Shown here: positions 37,479 through 45,794 of the stretch, in pieces
How the letters are laid out: every line of letters starts with the position of its first letter
How positions within the stretch are numbered: the first letter of the stretch is position 1
Assembly (NCBI RefSeq): GCF_003063625.1
Contig: NZ_CP026604.1
Coordinates: forward strand, 2,356,001 to 2,420,000
Direction: 5' to 3'
Length of the DNA: 64,000 bases
Source of the DNA: Saccharobesus litoralis
GTDB lineage: Bacteria; Pseudomonadota; Gammaproteobacteria; Enterobacterales; Alteromonadaceae
Notes under the pieces: generated by a model
The model's input: the letters and a program-made list of their open reading frames with translations, nothing else
Told to the model about the DNA's origin: nothing
Database searches by the model: none
Translations under genes and position numbers: made by a program

Positions 37479-38989
37479 ACCTTTGGACTTTTGTTGAACC
37501 CGCCAGCTTGATTAATTTAGCTATTATTATTCCGTTAGTTGGTGCGTTTATTTTACTGCTAGCAGATAAACAGCCAAATATTCGTGAAGCTATTACGCTG
37601 ACGACAGCAACTTTATTGTTTACGGTTGTGTTGTCGATTGCTGACAACACATTTAATCGTGTTGATATGCAAACCCAGTGGCTTGAACTGTTTCCTGGTG
37701 TAGGTTTGTCTTTTGTAGTTGAACCATTAGGGGTTCTTTTTGCTTTAGTGGCGAGCTTTTTATGGATTATCACCACTATTTACGCCATAGGTTATATGCG
37801 CGGTCATCATGAAAAAAATCAAACGCGTTTCTTTTTTTGTTTTGCCTTGGCCATTAGTTCAGTCATGGCAATTTGCTTTTCAGGCAACTTGATAACCCTG
37901 TTTGTATTTTACGAAATATTAACCTTGTCTACTTATCCTCTGGTGACACATGCCGGAACAAACGCTGCGAAAAAAGGTGGGCGTACTTATTTAGGTGTTT
38001 TATTAAGCACCTCCATCGCATTTTTGTTATTTGCTGTGATAGGGACATGGGCGGTGACAGGCTCGGTTGACTTTCAAGCGGGCGGAATAGTGCAGGATGT
38101 TGACAATAAATTTATTTTAGCTTTGTTATTGGTTCTGTTTTGTTACGGTATTGGTAAAGCGGCGATTATGCCGTTTCATCGCTGGTTACCGGCAGCTATG
38201 GTGGCACCAACCCCTGTATCAGCTTTGTTACATGCTGTCGCTGTGGTTAAAGCGGGGGTGTTTAGTATTTTGAAGGTTGTCATTTATATCTTTGGCTTTG
38301 AATCTCTCAAAGACATCCCGACGACCGATATCATGCTTTATATTGGCGCGGCAACCGTGTTGCTGTCTTCGCTTATTGCCATGACTAAAGATAACTTGAA
38401 AGCCCGTTTAGCTTATTCAACAGTAAGCCAGTTAAGTTACATTGTGGTTGGTGCATTACTCGCATCACCGATTGCGGCTACAGGAGCAGCTTTACATATT
38501 GCTACTCATGCTGTGGGTAAAATAACCTTATTCTTTTGTGCAGGGGCCATCATGGTGGCTAGTCACAAGAAAAACATTAGTGAAATGGTGGGGCTTGGTC
38601 GCACTATGCCGATCACTATGGCGGCCTTTGCGATTGGCGCAATTAGTATTATCGGTTTACCGCCTATGGCAGGTACGTGGAGTAAATGGTTTTTAACTAT
38701 TGGCGCGCTTGAAGCGGATAAACAGATTATTGCCGCTGTATTGATCGTGAGTTCACTACTAAACATCGCCTATCTACTGCCAATCCCGATAAAAGCGTTT
38801 TTTGCTAAATCAGAGGATGGTGTTTCATCTTGGTGTCGCTCGGATGTTAAAGAAGCGCCTCTACCTTCACTAATTGCTTTAGGTATTACCTCTGTTGGTT
38901 GTTTTGCTTTGTTTTTCTACCCGCAACCTTTGATTGAATTAATTAACTTGATCCCCAGCATATCAGGCTCATTGGATAGTGGAGGCTAA
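37475..38989 (+). CDS. Antiporter subunit D/A-like, second copy (ND5-like)
   Basis: 504 residues, about 14 helices, in the same family. Its beginning is ND5-like (FVVEPLGVLFALVASFLWII, TTIYAIGYMRGHHEKNQTRF). It keeps the key residues: FYEILTLSTYPLV, GKAAIMPFHRWLPAAMVAPT (20 residues), LLHAVAVVKAGVFSILK and LKARLAYSTVSQLSYIV. It may fill the place of the MnhA pump module, although it lacks the long C-terminal extension of MnhA. A 40-bp gap follows before the small gene. Confidence 0.9.
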   Translation: MNLWTFVEPASLINLAIIIPLVGAFILLLADKQPNIREAITLTTATLLFTVVLSIADNTFNRVDMQTQWLELFPGVGLSFVVEPLGVLFALVASFLWIITTIYAIGYMRGHHEKNQTRFFFCFALAISSVMAICFSGNLITLFVFYEILTLSTYPLVTHAGTNAAKKGGRTYLGVLLSTSIAFLLFAVIGTWAVTGSVDFQAGGIVQDVDNKFILALLLVLFCYGIGKAAIMPFHRWLPAAMVAPTPVSALLHAVAVVKAGVFSILKVVIYIFGFESLKDIPTTDIMLYIGAATVLLSSLIAMTKDNLKARLAYSTVSQLSYIVVGALLASPIAATGAALHIATHAVGKITLFFCAGAIMVASHKKNISEMVGLGRTMPITMAAFAIGAISIIGLPPMAGTWSKWFLTIGALEADKQIIAAVLIVSSLLNIAYLLPIPIKAFFAKSEDGVSSWCRSDVKEAPLPSLIALGITSVGCFALFFYPQPLIELINLIPSISGSLDSGG

Positions 38990-39032
38990 ATGAAATTAAA
39001 TATCAAGCTAATCGTATGCGGGAGGTTAAGTG

Positions 39033-39281
39033 ATGAGTGATACTGATAAGCACTGGTTAGTCAGAGCAAAAACCATTAAATACCTGTGGATCGGTTTTAT
39101 AGTGGTGCTTGGCATAACCATTTTGGCTGAATTGTTTATTCATAAGCATGACTATTTTGGCCTTGATGGCAGTTTTGGTTTTTTCGGTTGGTATGGATTT
39201 ATTACCTGCGTCGCTATGGTTGTGGTTGCGAAATTACTGGGCTATGTCTTAAAACGAAAAGAAGAATATTATGATGAATGA
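39033..39281 (+). CDS. Small two-helix membrane protein inside the antiporter operon
   Basis: 82 residues with two membrane helices (about 13-33 and 46-68) and charged ends. I do not recognise a named family. GGAGG lies seven bases before the ATG at 39033, and the 3' end overlaps the next antiporter gene by 8-11 bp, so it is translated with the complex. I infer an accessory subunit. Confidence 0.72.
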   Translation: MSDTDKHWLVRAKTIKYLWIGFIVVLGITILAELFIHKHDYFGLDGSFGFFGWYGFITCVAMVVVAKLLGYVLKRKEEYYDE

Positions 39282-40971
39282 GTTGATGATTGAGATACCT
39301 CCTGGTTGGATAATCATCGCTGGCGCTTTTATTCTCGCCATTACGCGAGGCATGCTACAAAAAATCGCTATGCTGGGTTTGCCTTTGTTAGCCTTAGTGA
39401 TGATTTGGAGCTTGCCGGAAGAAGCAAGTTGGCAAATTCAATTTTTCGATTATCAAATTTCACTGCTCGAGTTTACCGCTACTGGTAAAGTCTTTGCGAC
39501 CGTATTTGCTTTAATGACGTTTGTCGGCGGTATTTTCGCTATGCGCACCGCGTCGACGTTGGAGTTATGTGCGGCATTTCTTTATGCGGGCAGTGCGATT
39601 GGCGTCACTTCGTCAGGTGATTTAATTTCGTTGTTTGTTTATTGGGAAATCATGGCCCTTGGCTCGACCGCGGTGGTTTTAGCCGCAGGGACAGTCAATT
39701 CATACAAAGCAGCAATGCGCTATTTGTTAATGCATGCTTTTAGTGGCTCGGTATTAATGGTTGGCATTGCTTGGCATATTTACGGTACTGGCTCCGCTGA
39801 ATTTAGCCAATTGAGTTTAGATGGCCCAGCGCAATGGATGATATTAATCGGCTTTTTAGTTAATGCGGGAGCACCGCCGTTTTCCGCGTGGATTGCTGAC
39901 GCCTATCCGGAAGCCAGCCCAAGTGGTTGCGTTTTTCTGTCTGCTTTTACTACTAAAACCTCGGTATTTGCGTTATTGATTGCCTTTCCGGGTACAGAAA
40001 TTTTAATTCCGATTGGCTGCTTTATGATCTTTTACGGGATTATTTATGCGTTATTAGAAAATGATGCGCGTCGCATTCTGTCTTACAGCATTGTGAATCA
40101 AGTCGGCTTTATGGTGGTTGGCATAGGTATAGGTACAGAAATGGCGTTAAATGGCGCGACAGCCCATGCCTTCGCTCATATAGTATACAAAGCCTTATTA
40201 CTGATGTCGGCTGGCGCCGTGTTATATCAAACAGGCAAACGTCGCTGTAGTGATCTTGGTGGCTTATATCAAAGCATGCCATTAACCACAATTTGTGGGA
40301 CCATAGGTGCGTTAGCGATTTCTTCCTTTCCATTCACCTCTGGCTTTATCTCTAAATCGATGATCTCATCATCTGCTGCTTATGAGCATTTAACTTGGGT
40401 GTGGTTCTTGCTGGCTGCGGCATCGGCTGGGGTATTTTTACACGCGGGCATTAAGTACCCTTGGTTTGTTTTCTTTCAAAAAGATTCAGGTTTACGACCA
40501 TCTGATCCACCTAAAAACATGCAAATAGCCATGGTTATCTTTGCTGTTGTTTGTATTGCCTTAGGCGTATTTCCACAACCTTTGTATGATATTTTGCCGT
40601 TTACGGTTGAATATGTGCCCTATACTGCCGATCATTTAGTGACACAATTTCAGTTGCTGCTATTTGCAGGATTAGCGTTTTTCTTGTTGTTGCCCATGAT
40701 GAAACGCACTGAAACCATTAGTTTAGACTTTGACTGGGTATATCGTCGGCTATTGCCGCGCGGTTGGAGTTTTGTGACTGCTGTTGTTTGCCGTGTTTAT
40801 TGTGCTACGCAAAAAACCGTGACGTCATTGTTATCGAATACCTTGCAAAAGCATTATGACCGAGAGCAAGAAAAGCCGCTTGGTTACTTTGCTAAACTTT
40901 GGCCAACAGAGACTATGGTGGTGTGGGTAGCGGTATTACTAGCGGTTTATTTAGTGCTTTATTATATTTAA
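39271..40971 (+). CDS. Antiporter subunit D, third copy, with long C-terminal extension
   Basis: 566 residues. Core of the NuoN/M/L antiporter family with the glutamate of LFVYWEIMALGSTAVVL, GAPPFSAWIADAYPEASPSG, RRILSYSIVNQVGFMVVG and HAFAHIVYKALLLMSAGAV (each 20 or fewer). About 14 core helices are followed by a 140-residue tail with extra helices and a cytoplasmic loop (TQKTVTSLLSNTLQKHYDRE). The ATG at 39271 or the next at 39274 both overlap the small gene. It ends the operon; no clear terminator follows. Confidence 0.88.
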   Translation: MMNELMIEIPPGWIIIAGAFILAITRGMLQKIAMLGLPLLALVMIWSLPEEASWQIQFFDYQISLLEFTATGKVFATVFALMTFVGGIFAMRTASTLELCAAFLYAGSAIGVTSSGDLISLFVYWEIMALGSTAVVLAAGTVNSYKAAMRYLLMHAFSGSVLMVGIAWHIYGTGSAEFSQLSLDGPAQWMILIGFLVNAGAPPFSAWIADAYPEASPSGCVFLSAFTTKTSVFALLIAFPGTEILIPIGCFMIFYGIIYALLENDARRILSYSIVNQVGFMVVGIGIGTEMALNGATAHAFAHIVYKALLLMSAGAVLYQTGKRRCSDLGGLYQSMPLTTICGTIGALAISSFPFTSGFISKSMISSSAAYEHLTWVWFLLAAASAGVFLHAGIKYPWFVFFQKDSGLRPSDPPKNMQIAMVIFAVVCIALGVFPQPLYDILPFTVEYVPYTADHLVTQFQLLLFAGLAFFLLLPMMKRTETISLDFDWVYRRLLPRGWSFVTAVVCRVYCATQKTVTSLLSNTLQKHYDREQEKPLGYFAKLWPTETMVVWVAVLLAVYLVLYYI

Positions 40972-41111
40972 GGCTGTTTTTGCCAAGAGCAAGCGCAATT
41001 GTTATTTGCAATGATTGAGCTTGTTAAGCTGCTATAGCTTAGTCAATATGTGATTTTTGGTGAGAACCCAGTGGTACTGTTTCCAGAAAGAAATGATCAG
41101 TTGAATCTTTC

Positions 41112-41170
41112 GTAGGTCGAAGCTGCTGCTTCGTCAAGGGCTTTAATTACGACGCAAGCGTCGAACCTAC
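41112..41170. repeat. REP-like palindromic unit
   Basis: The left end GTAGGTCGAAGCTGCTGCTTC and the right end, on the other strand, GTAGGTTCGACGCTTGCGTC, are related inverted ends. Each forms a small hairpin of its own (GAAGCTGCTGCTTC; GACGCAAGCGTC). Such GTAGGTTCGACGC units are common intergenic palindromes in marine gammaproteobacteria. It is the only feature that I see in the 390-bp gap 40972-41362. Confidence 0.65.
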
Positions 41171-41362
41171 AAAAATAGCTAGCCTTGTTTCAACTAATCA
41201 AAATTAAATTGAAAAGGTAGTAGTACCTTTATCACTTGGACACAAAAGTTGGCAATTAATAGTGCTTGAGATAGCGAAGCTGTTTGAGAGTGTTGTGTAA
41301 ATGTTTGAGCGAAGGTTGAATTACACCTTCGCTGTTTGGCTAGCCAGTAAAAGTGACTCCTT

Positions 41363-41575
41363 TTAGCTTTGACTCTCCTTTAGCAAGCAGTAGCCAGTGA
41401 TAAAACAAAACACGCTGGCGCCTAAACTTCCCCAACTGAGTGATATTGGCATAGCGACTAATTGCATGCCAAATAAGTTTTGCCCTAGCAAGCCGTTAAG
41501 TAGAAATACCATAGACAAAATACAACCGATTAAAATACCCAATGTTTCCTTTTTCGTTAAGTATTCAAAGTTCAC
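41363..41575 (-). CDS. Small two-helix membrane protein, hypothetical
   Basis: 70 residues with helices near 12-30 and 42-63 (ETLGILIGCILSMVFLLNGL; SLGASVFCFITGYCLL). Start is GTG at 41575, with AGAGGG about nine bases upstream on the minus strand. I do not recognise a family. It is divergent from the DUF2956 gene. Confidence 0.55.
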   Translation of the reverse strand: MNFEYLTKKETLGILIGCILSMVFLLNGLLGQNLFGMQLVAMPISLSWGSLGASVFCFITGYCLLKESQS

Positions 41576-41726
41576 TAAGTGGCCCTCTTTTGTTTAAATG
41601 GATACTGCGTATCTTCCATGTTGTTGAAATAATGTAAAAATGTAAACTTTTATTAACTATAGATGCATATGCCAGATAGTCAAATAGAAATAACTAAAAG
41701 AAAATAGAAAGTTTAATGAGTGGAAT

Positions 41727-42071
41727 ATGACAAACAGTAAAACTAAAAAAGATAAGCTAATTATCTCGCCTGAAATTCAGCAGCAGGCTATGGCGGTGGC
41801 TAAAGCGACGCAAAAGCCTAATCAAACTAAAGAACAAACTAAATTGATAGCTCAAGGAGTTGAAAAAGGAATTGCTGAGTACAAAAAGCGTGAAAAAGCC
41901 AAAGCGCGAGAAGCCGATAAGCAGAAGAAAAAAGCGTTAAAAGAAAAGAGTGGCAGCCAACAATCACAGTTAACCAATCAAGAGTCGACCACATCTACTT
42001 TAACTTGGCTACCTTGGGGTTTATTGATTGCGTCTTGGTTAGGCTTTGTGGCTTATTTGACTTGGTTTTAG
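41727..42071 (+). CDS. DUF2956 family protein
   Basis: 114 residues. The N-terminal signature ATQKPNQTKEQTKLIAQGVE with KGIAEYKKREKAKAREADKQ is that of DUF2956, a family of marine gammaproteobacteria of unknown function. A very basic, Lys/Gln-rich coiled region is followed by one C-terminal membrane helix (WLPWGLLIASWLGFVAYLTW), so it is probably tail-anchored with the charged part in the cytoplasm. Confidence 0.85.
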   Translation: MTNSKTKKDKLIISPEIQQQAMAVAKATQKPNQTKEQTKLIAQGVEKGIAEYKKREKAKAREADKQKKKALKEKSGSQQSQLTNQESTTSTLTWLPWGLLIASWLGFVAYLTWF

Positions 42072-42085
42072 TGTCGTTTGAACTG

Positions 42086-42487
42086 TTATTGCTTATCTTT
42101 AAAAGCGCTGGGAATGATATCGACCCCGAGTTTTTGTCCTAATTTGACAACAATAGGTAAGGTTATAGGTGCAAAAGGTAAGATAGCCAGCACACCTAGG
42201 CCTAAGCCTTTCATCAAATCTAAAAATTGTTGATTCGCTAAACGCATTTCTTCTTTACTAGCTTCTCCACGGGTATGACGCTTGTAAATATCGAGCATTT
42301 GTTTAGTTTCGACTTTTTCTTGAGCTAAGCCTTTCTTAACCTTAAGTAAGTCGGCGCGCAGTCGCTGTTTAGCGAGTCGGGTCTTTTGGCCAATTTTTTG
42401 GTATAAGGTTCGTGAGGCGTTAAACACAAGGCGCACATTTAAGAACAAAGTTAAGGTCAATTTTAGCTGTGATACTAGACAAGACAC
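42086..42487 (-). CDS. LETM1-like domain membrane protein
   Basis: 133 residues. A basic helical N-terminal part is followed by the conserved stretch KRHTRGEASKEEM, then FLDLMKGLGLGVLAILPFAP and ITLPIVVKLGQKLGVDIIPS (20 residues each), with one membrane helix in the middle. This matches the short bacterial LETM1-like proteins. Function in bacteria is not established; mitochondrial LETM1 acts in cation homeostasis, which could fit the nearby antiporter operon, but that is speculation. The start at GTG 42487 is uncertain. Confidence 0.7.
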   Translation of the reverse strand: MSCLVSQLKLTLTLFLNVRLVFNASRTLYQKIGQKTRLAKQRLRADLLKVKKGLAQEKVETKQMLDIYKRHTRGEASKEEMRLANQQFLDLMKGLGLGVLAILPFAPITLPIVVKLGQKLGVDIIPSAFKDKQ

Positions 42488-42497
42488 AACTTTAATT

Positions 42498-42523
42498 GCC
42501 GACTATTGTTGTGAATAGTCGGC
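42498..42523 (-). terminator. Hairpin between the DUF1361 and LETM1-like genes, possible terminator
   Basis: GCCGACTATT and AATAGTCGGC form a perfect 10-bp stem around a six-base loop. On the minus strand it lies 11 bp after the DUF1361 stop and is followed by AATTAAAG, not a strong T-run. It may partly terminate transcription or protect the upstream mRNA. Confidence 0.5.
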
Positions 42524-42533
42524 TAGTCGCGCT

Positions 42534-43136
42534 TTATTGCTTTGTTTGCATCTTGTTATCTAGCCAAGTATTTAGGCCTATTTTTTGATTGAGCTGATTG
42601 AAAACTAAGTACAGCCCGTAAAATAATAAGGTAAAGCCAAGAATAATTAACACGGGTTTCTCATGTGTTAAGTCGTAATAAAGGTCTTTAAATACCACAA
42701 GTGGATTTTGAATAATATCGTAGCTTTCTAAGCGTTGTACACGACCTAAATAAACACCAATCGCACATAACAAATGAATAAACGGGATAAACCATACAGC
42801 TAATTTAGCTGATCTGTGTATGCGTAAGCTATTTTGCATCATTCGAATACTTATCACATAAAACTCGAAATTAATGCTAATAAAAATAATGTAAGCCGGG
42901 AGCAGCACTAACCAGACTTTAGTAAACGAATAACTGGGATCTTTTGTGGCGGCGATAAAGTGAATGATATCTGTAACGACATACGCGCTGTTAGGTAAAA
43001 ATGCGATACAAACTATCAATAGCAACCACCATAAAATACTGCGATGACGGCTAAACAAAAATAAGTAGGTGGCTAAAACAAAGGGGATCGCTGCTAACAC
43101 AAAGTTGGTGACAACGGTAAAATGTGGAGTAACCAT
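42534..43136 (-). CDS. DUF1361 membrane protein
   Basis: 200 residues, five or six helices. The family marks are FLPNSAYVVTDIIHF and GVYLGRVQRLESYD, both seen here. Members are polytopic inner-membrane proteins of unknown function. Starts with ATG at 43136, with no gene overlapping it; a 97-bp gap separates it from the HAD gene upstream. Confidence 0.85.
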   Translation of the reverse strand: MVTPHFTVVTNFVLAAIPFVLATYLFLFSRHRSILWWLLLIVCIAFLPNSAYVVTDIIHFIAATKDPSYSFTKVWLVLLPAYIIFISINFEFYVISIRMMQNSLRIHRSAKLAVWFIPFIHLLCAIGVYLGRVQRLESYDIIQNPLVVFKDLYYDLTHEKPVLIILGFTLLFYGLYLVFNQLNQKIGLNTWLDNKMQTKQ

Positions 43137-43233
43137 GTTAAATCTTTATTGTTATGTGAATTTAAGGAAGGTTGGCTAATAGCAAGGATTTGAAATTAGC
43201 CATTTAAATTTGTTTCTGAGCTCTAACAAGTAA

Positions 43234-44145
43234 CTAAAAGACAGTCAGCCAATCATTTTTCATATCGACTACATGCCAACCATAGTCTTGAGCTTGATCT
43301 AGGGTACTTTTACCGGTAAATAGCTCAGGATCTGGGCTGTAAGCATATTCTCTTTCGGCGTCAGTATGATGCACTAAGCCGCAAAAGCTGGTAGTGGCTT
43401 GACCGGCCCAGCGTAGCATTTCAATATCCCCTCGACTATTACCAAAGGCAAAAATTGGCTGTAAGGCAATATTACGCTCAATAGATTTAACCTTGTTAGC
43501 GCCATTTGAAAAATAAAACGGGATGGGTTCTAACACTAATTTTAATTTACCGTCTTTTTCTTCAAGGCTGGTTTTTAAACTGCTGCCTAATATACGCTGC
43601 TCGCCAATATTGTATGTTTCATCACTCCATTGACGAATAAAATCAGTGCTACTGCCAGTGACAATATAAATAATAAATTGTTGGTCTTGCAGTAGGGCTA
43701 ACAGCTCTAGCATGGGCTTATAGGTTAAGCTTTGATAGATTTGCTGAAATCTTGGGTGGACAGCTGAGCGGATCCAAGCGCCAGCGGCTGCTCGAAATTG
43801 AGCGGGAGTAATATCTTTGAAAATCGCATTAGAGATATTTTCTAAATCCGATTCAATGTCTTGCATCCAGTTAGCGAGCTTATTTTCTAATCTATCAAAG
43901 AAGCTGGCGTTGGGCGGTGCCATAACCGGGTTATCACCTTCATCAAATAGCTTTTGTTTGACAAAGGTAATTTGCGCATTTAAGGGTTTTTCGACAAATA
44001 AGGTGCCATCATGATCAAAGGTGGCAACCCGTAAATTAGGTACCACATATTTGCTTGAATTGGGATCAGTGACCTGATCAACAAAGGCCAAGATGGCGCT
44101 TTTTAAAGCGCCATCTTGCCAAGAAGGAAGTGGATCTTGGGCCAT
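43234..44145 (-). CDS. HAD-superfamily hydrolase, phosphoserine-phosphatase-like
   Basis: 303 residues without a signal peptide. HAD motif I is FDHDGTLF (nucleophile Asp of DxDGT form), motif II is IYIVTGSSTDF (T/S), and motif IV is FAFGNSRGDIEML. A helical cap of about 110 residues lies between I and II. It should be a magnesium-dependent phosphatase; the substrate is unknown. It starts two bases after the stop of the upstream membrane-protein gene, with AAGGA before the ATG, so the two are translated together. Confidence 0.87.
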   Translation of the reverse strand: MAQDPLPSWQDGALKSAILAFVDQVTDPNSSKYVVPNLRVATFDHDGTLFVEKPLNAQITFVKQKLFDEGDNPVMAPPNASFFDRLENKLANWMQDIESDLENISNAIFKDITPAQFRAAAGAWIRSAVHPRFQQIYQSLTYKPMLELLALLQDQQFIIYIVTGSSTDFIRQWSDETYNIGEQRILGSSLKTSLEEKDGKLKLVLEPIPFYFSNGANKVKSIERNIALQPIFAFGNSRGDIEMLRWAGQATTSFCGLVHHTDAEREYAYSPDPELFTGKSTLDQAQDYGWHVVDMKNDWLTVF

Positions 44146-44147
44146 GT

Positions 44148-45350
44148 TTACTGTCCTTGCTCGGCTGTGGGTTGAGTGTCAACGTTAGTCTGCTCAGCTT
44201 GACGTGACGACGTTGGATCAAGTGATATGTCGGTGCTGAAACCAAACATTTTGCCAGACCAAATAAATACCTGCCAAACTAAGATCCCAAACGGTAAATA
44301 GCCAAAATAGCCGAGCAATGGCATTTCTGAAAATATATGGATGACATCAACATAAGGAATATTGTAAACCCAGTAGTTAGGGTTAGTTTGTGTTTCAGTC
44401 ACGATGGCATGGCTACCATAATTCCAAAATTCCCAAACAAAACCGTTAAACATCGAAGCTAACGCCATTAATACGAAAGGCGCCCAATTGCCCGTGGCTA
44501 AACCGGTAAATGGATTCCAGATTTTATTTTTGATCAAAACCCCACTCATAACAGCAAAAGGCCCAATCCAAACAACCCAAAATAGTGGGTATGGGAAGAC
44601 GACCATTAAGCCAATTAATGCAATTCCAAGCCATATGAGTAGATCACCACTGGGTGCCCATTTAGGCCCATTCATATAACGCGCTGGAAATTTCGGGAAG
44701 GTATTAAACAGGGTGTACCATTCAAAAAATACCACTGTGATAGTGCTATAAGTCACGAGGAATTCAAGCGTTAATACTAATTGCGACCAGCCTGGATTAT
44801 GCGCATCTGGGTAATACCAGTTTGATAAGACAAAGTAATCATAAAACTCAAAGTAAACCCAACCGGCTGTAGAAACGATAGCGGCTAAGGTAAAAGTGAC
44901 AGGCTTCTTAGATAGCAGTGAACTGCCATTATTTCTGTGATAAACCAAGCCGTCCATTGCCACAATAAAGCCATACCACATAGGGGTAAATGACCAGTAA
45001 ACTAAGTTACCAAAAGCAAATGAGTGGGACCACATTAGATACCAAAAGAATAGCATGACCACGGTACCGGCATAAAACCACCAAGGTAAAGGTACCTTAG
45101 GTGCGGCAGGTTGCGGGGTTGCGCCTTTAAAGCCAAATTTTTTCGGAAACAGTAAAAGACCGCCAATATATAAGCAAGATAGGCCGACTAATATAAAGAC
45201 AAAAAGATTAAAGCCTGGGGCATCGCCATGAAATTGTGGCGGAAACTCGCCAAATCCGGGCGGTAAATGTGTTTCAGGGTAGACAAACCAAGAAACAGCT
45301 AGAGGGACAATCAGTGTTAAGAGGATGGGCCAGAGTAATTTCCACTTCAT
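44148..45350 (-). CDS. Unknown polytopic membrane protein, Trp/Phe-rich, paired with the HAD hydrolase
   Basis: 400 residues with about ten membrane helices and many aromatic residues (WVYFEFYDYFVLSNWYYPD; FNGFVWEFWNYGSHA; VDVIHIFSEMPLLGYFGYLP). A short polar tail ends it. I do not recognise the family. Conserved-looking charged residues inside helices (FEFYD, WEFWN, FSEMPLLG) suggest a catalytic or binding site in the membrane. The two-base gap to the HAD phosphatase suggests that the products act together, perhaps on a membrane-embedded phosphorylated substrate; this is inference. The 445-bp gap upstream contains repeat copy E. Confidence 0.7.
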   Translation of the reverse strand: MKWKLLWPILLTLIVPLAVSWFVYPETHLPPGFGEFPPQFHGDAPGFNLFVFILVGLSCLYIGGLLLFPKKFGFKGATPQPAAPKVPLPWWFYAGTVVMLFFWYLMWSHSFAFGNLVYWSFTPMWYGFIVAMDGLVYHRNNGSSLLSKKPVTFTLAAIVSTAGWVYFEFYDYFVLSNWYYPDAHNPGWSQLVLTLEFLVTYSTITVVFFEWYTLFNTFPKFPARYMNGPKWAPSGDLLIWLGIALIGLMVVFPYPLFWVVWIGPFAVMSGVLIKNKIWNPFTGLATGNWAPFVLMALASMFNGFVWEFWNYGSHAIVTETQTNPNYWVYNIPYVDVIHIFSEMPLLGYFGYLPFGILVWQVFIWSGKMFGFSTDISLDPTSSRQAEQTNVDTQPTAEQGQ

Positions 45351-45607
45351 TTTGTTAGCTCCTGTTATTGTTATTTTTCAATTAGTGCAGTTGTCTTAAA
45401 GCCTAAGTCAAATAAATTGTTCGCTTTGACTGTATCTGGGCTTAATTGACACTTATGTAGAAATGTAAACCAATTTGAGGGGAAATCCAATTTAATGTTC
45501 AGAAAAGAACAGGGAACGCATTAAGAAGGTAAAGACTAATAAGAGAGTGAGATTAAGAGAGTTAGACAGGAAGAACAGAGTTGTTTCACCAAGATAAGAT
45601 TATCTAT

Positions 45608-45736
45608 TATAGTCTTCTCGCTCAGGTCTTATGGTTCATTGTCAGCGCTTACTCACCCCAATCACATAATAGAGCATATGCTCATGGGGATTCGAAGCTT
45701 GACGGCTTCCCCTAAAACCTGATCGCTTTGACTATA
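45608..45736 (-). repeat. Dispersed palindromic repeat, copy E (129 bp, minus strand)
   Basis: On the minus strand it begins TATAGTCAAAGCGATCAGG and ends CCTGAGCGAGAAGACTATA. It keeps the central palindrome (GAGCATATGCTC) and lacks the two left hairpins, the same short form as copy D. Its right end points towards the 400-residue membrane protein gene, 257 bp away. The remaining parts of the gap 45351-45794 contain nothing else that I can name. Confidence 0.9.
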
Positions 45737-45794
45737 GTTAGCTAGTGAATTGAGCGATCCTGCAAGCTACAGGATCGCCTAAGTCGCTATATTG

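Noticed and set aside
37375-37776. Open minus-strand frame of 133 codons across the end of mnhD
   Set aside because: Opposite-strand shadow across two overlapping antiporter genes; no recognisable protein features.
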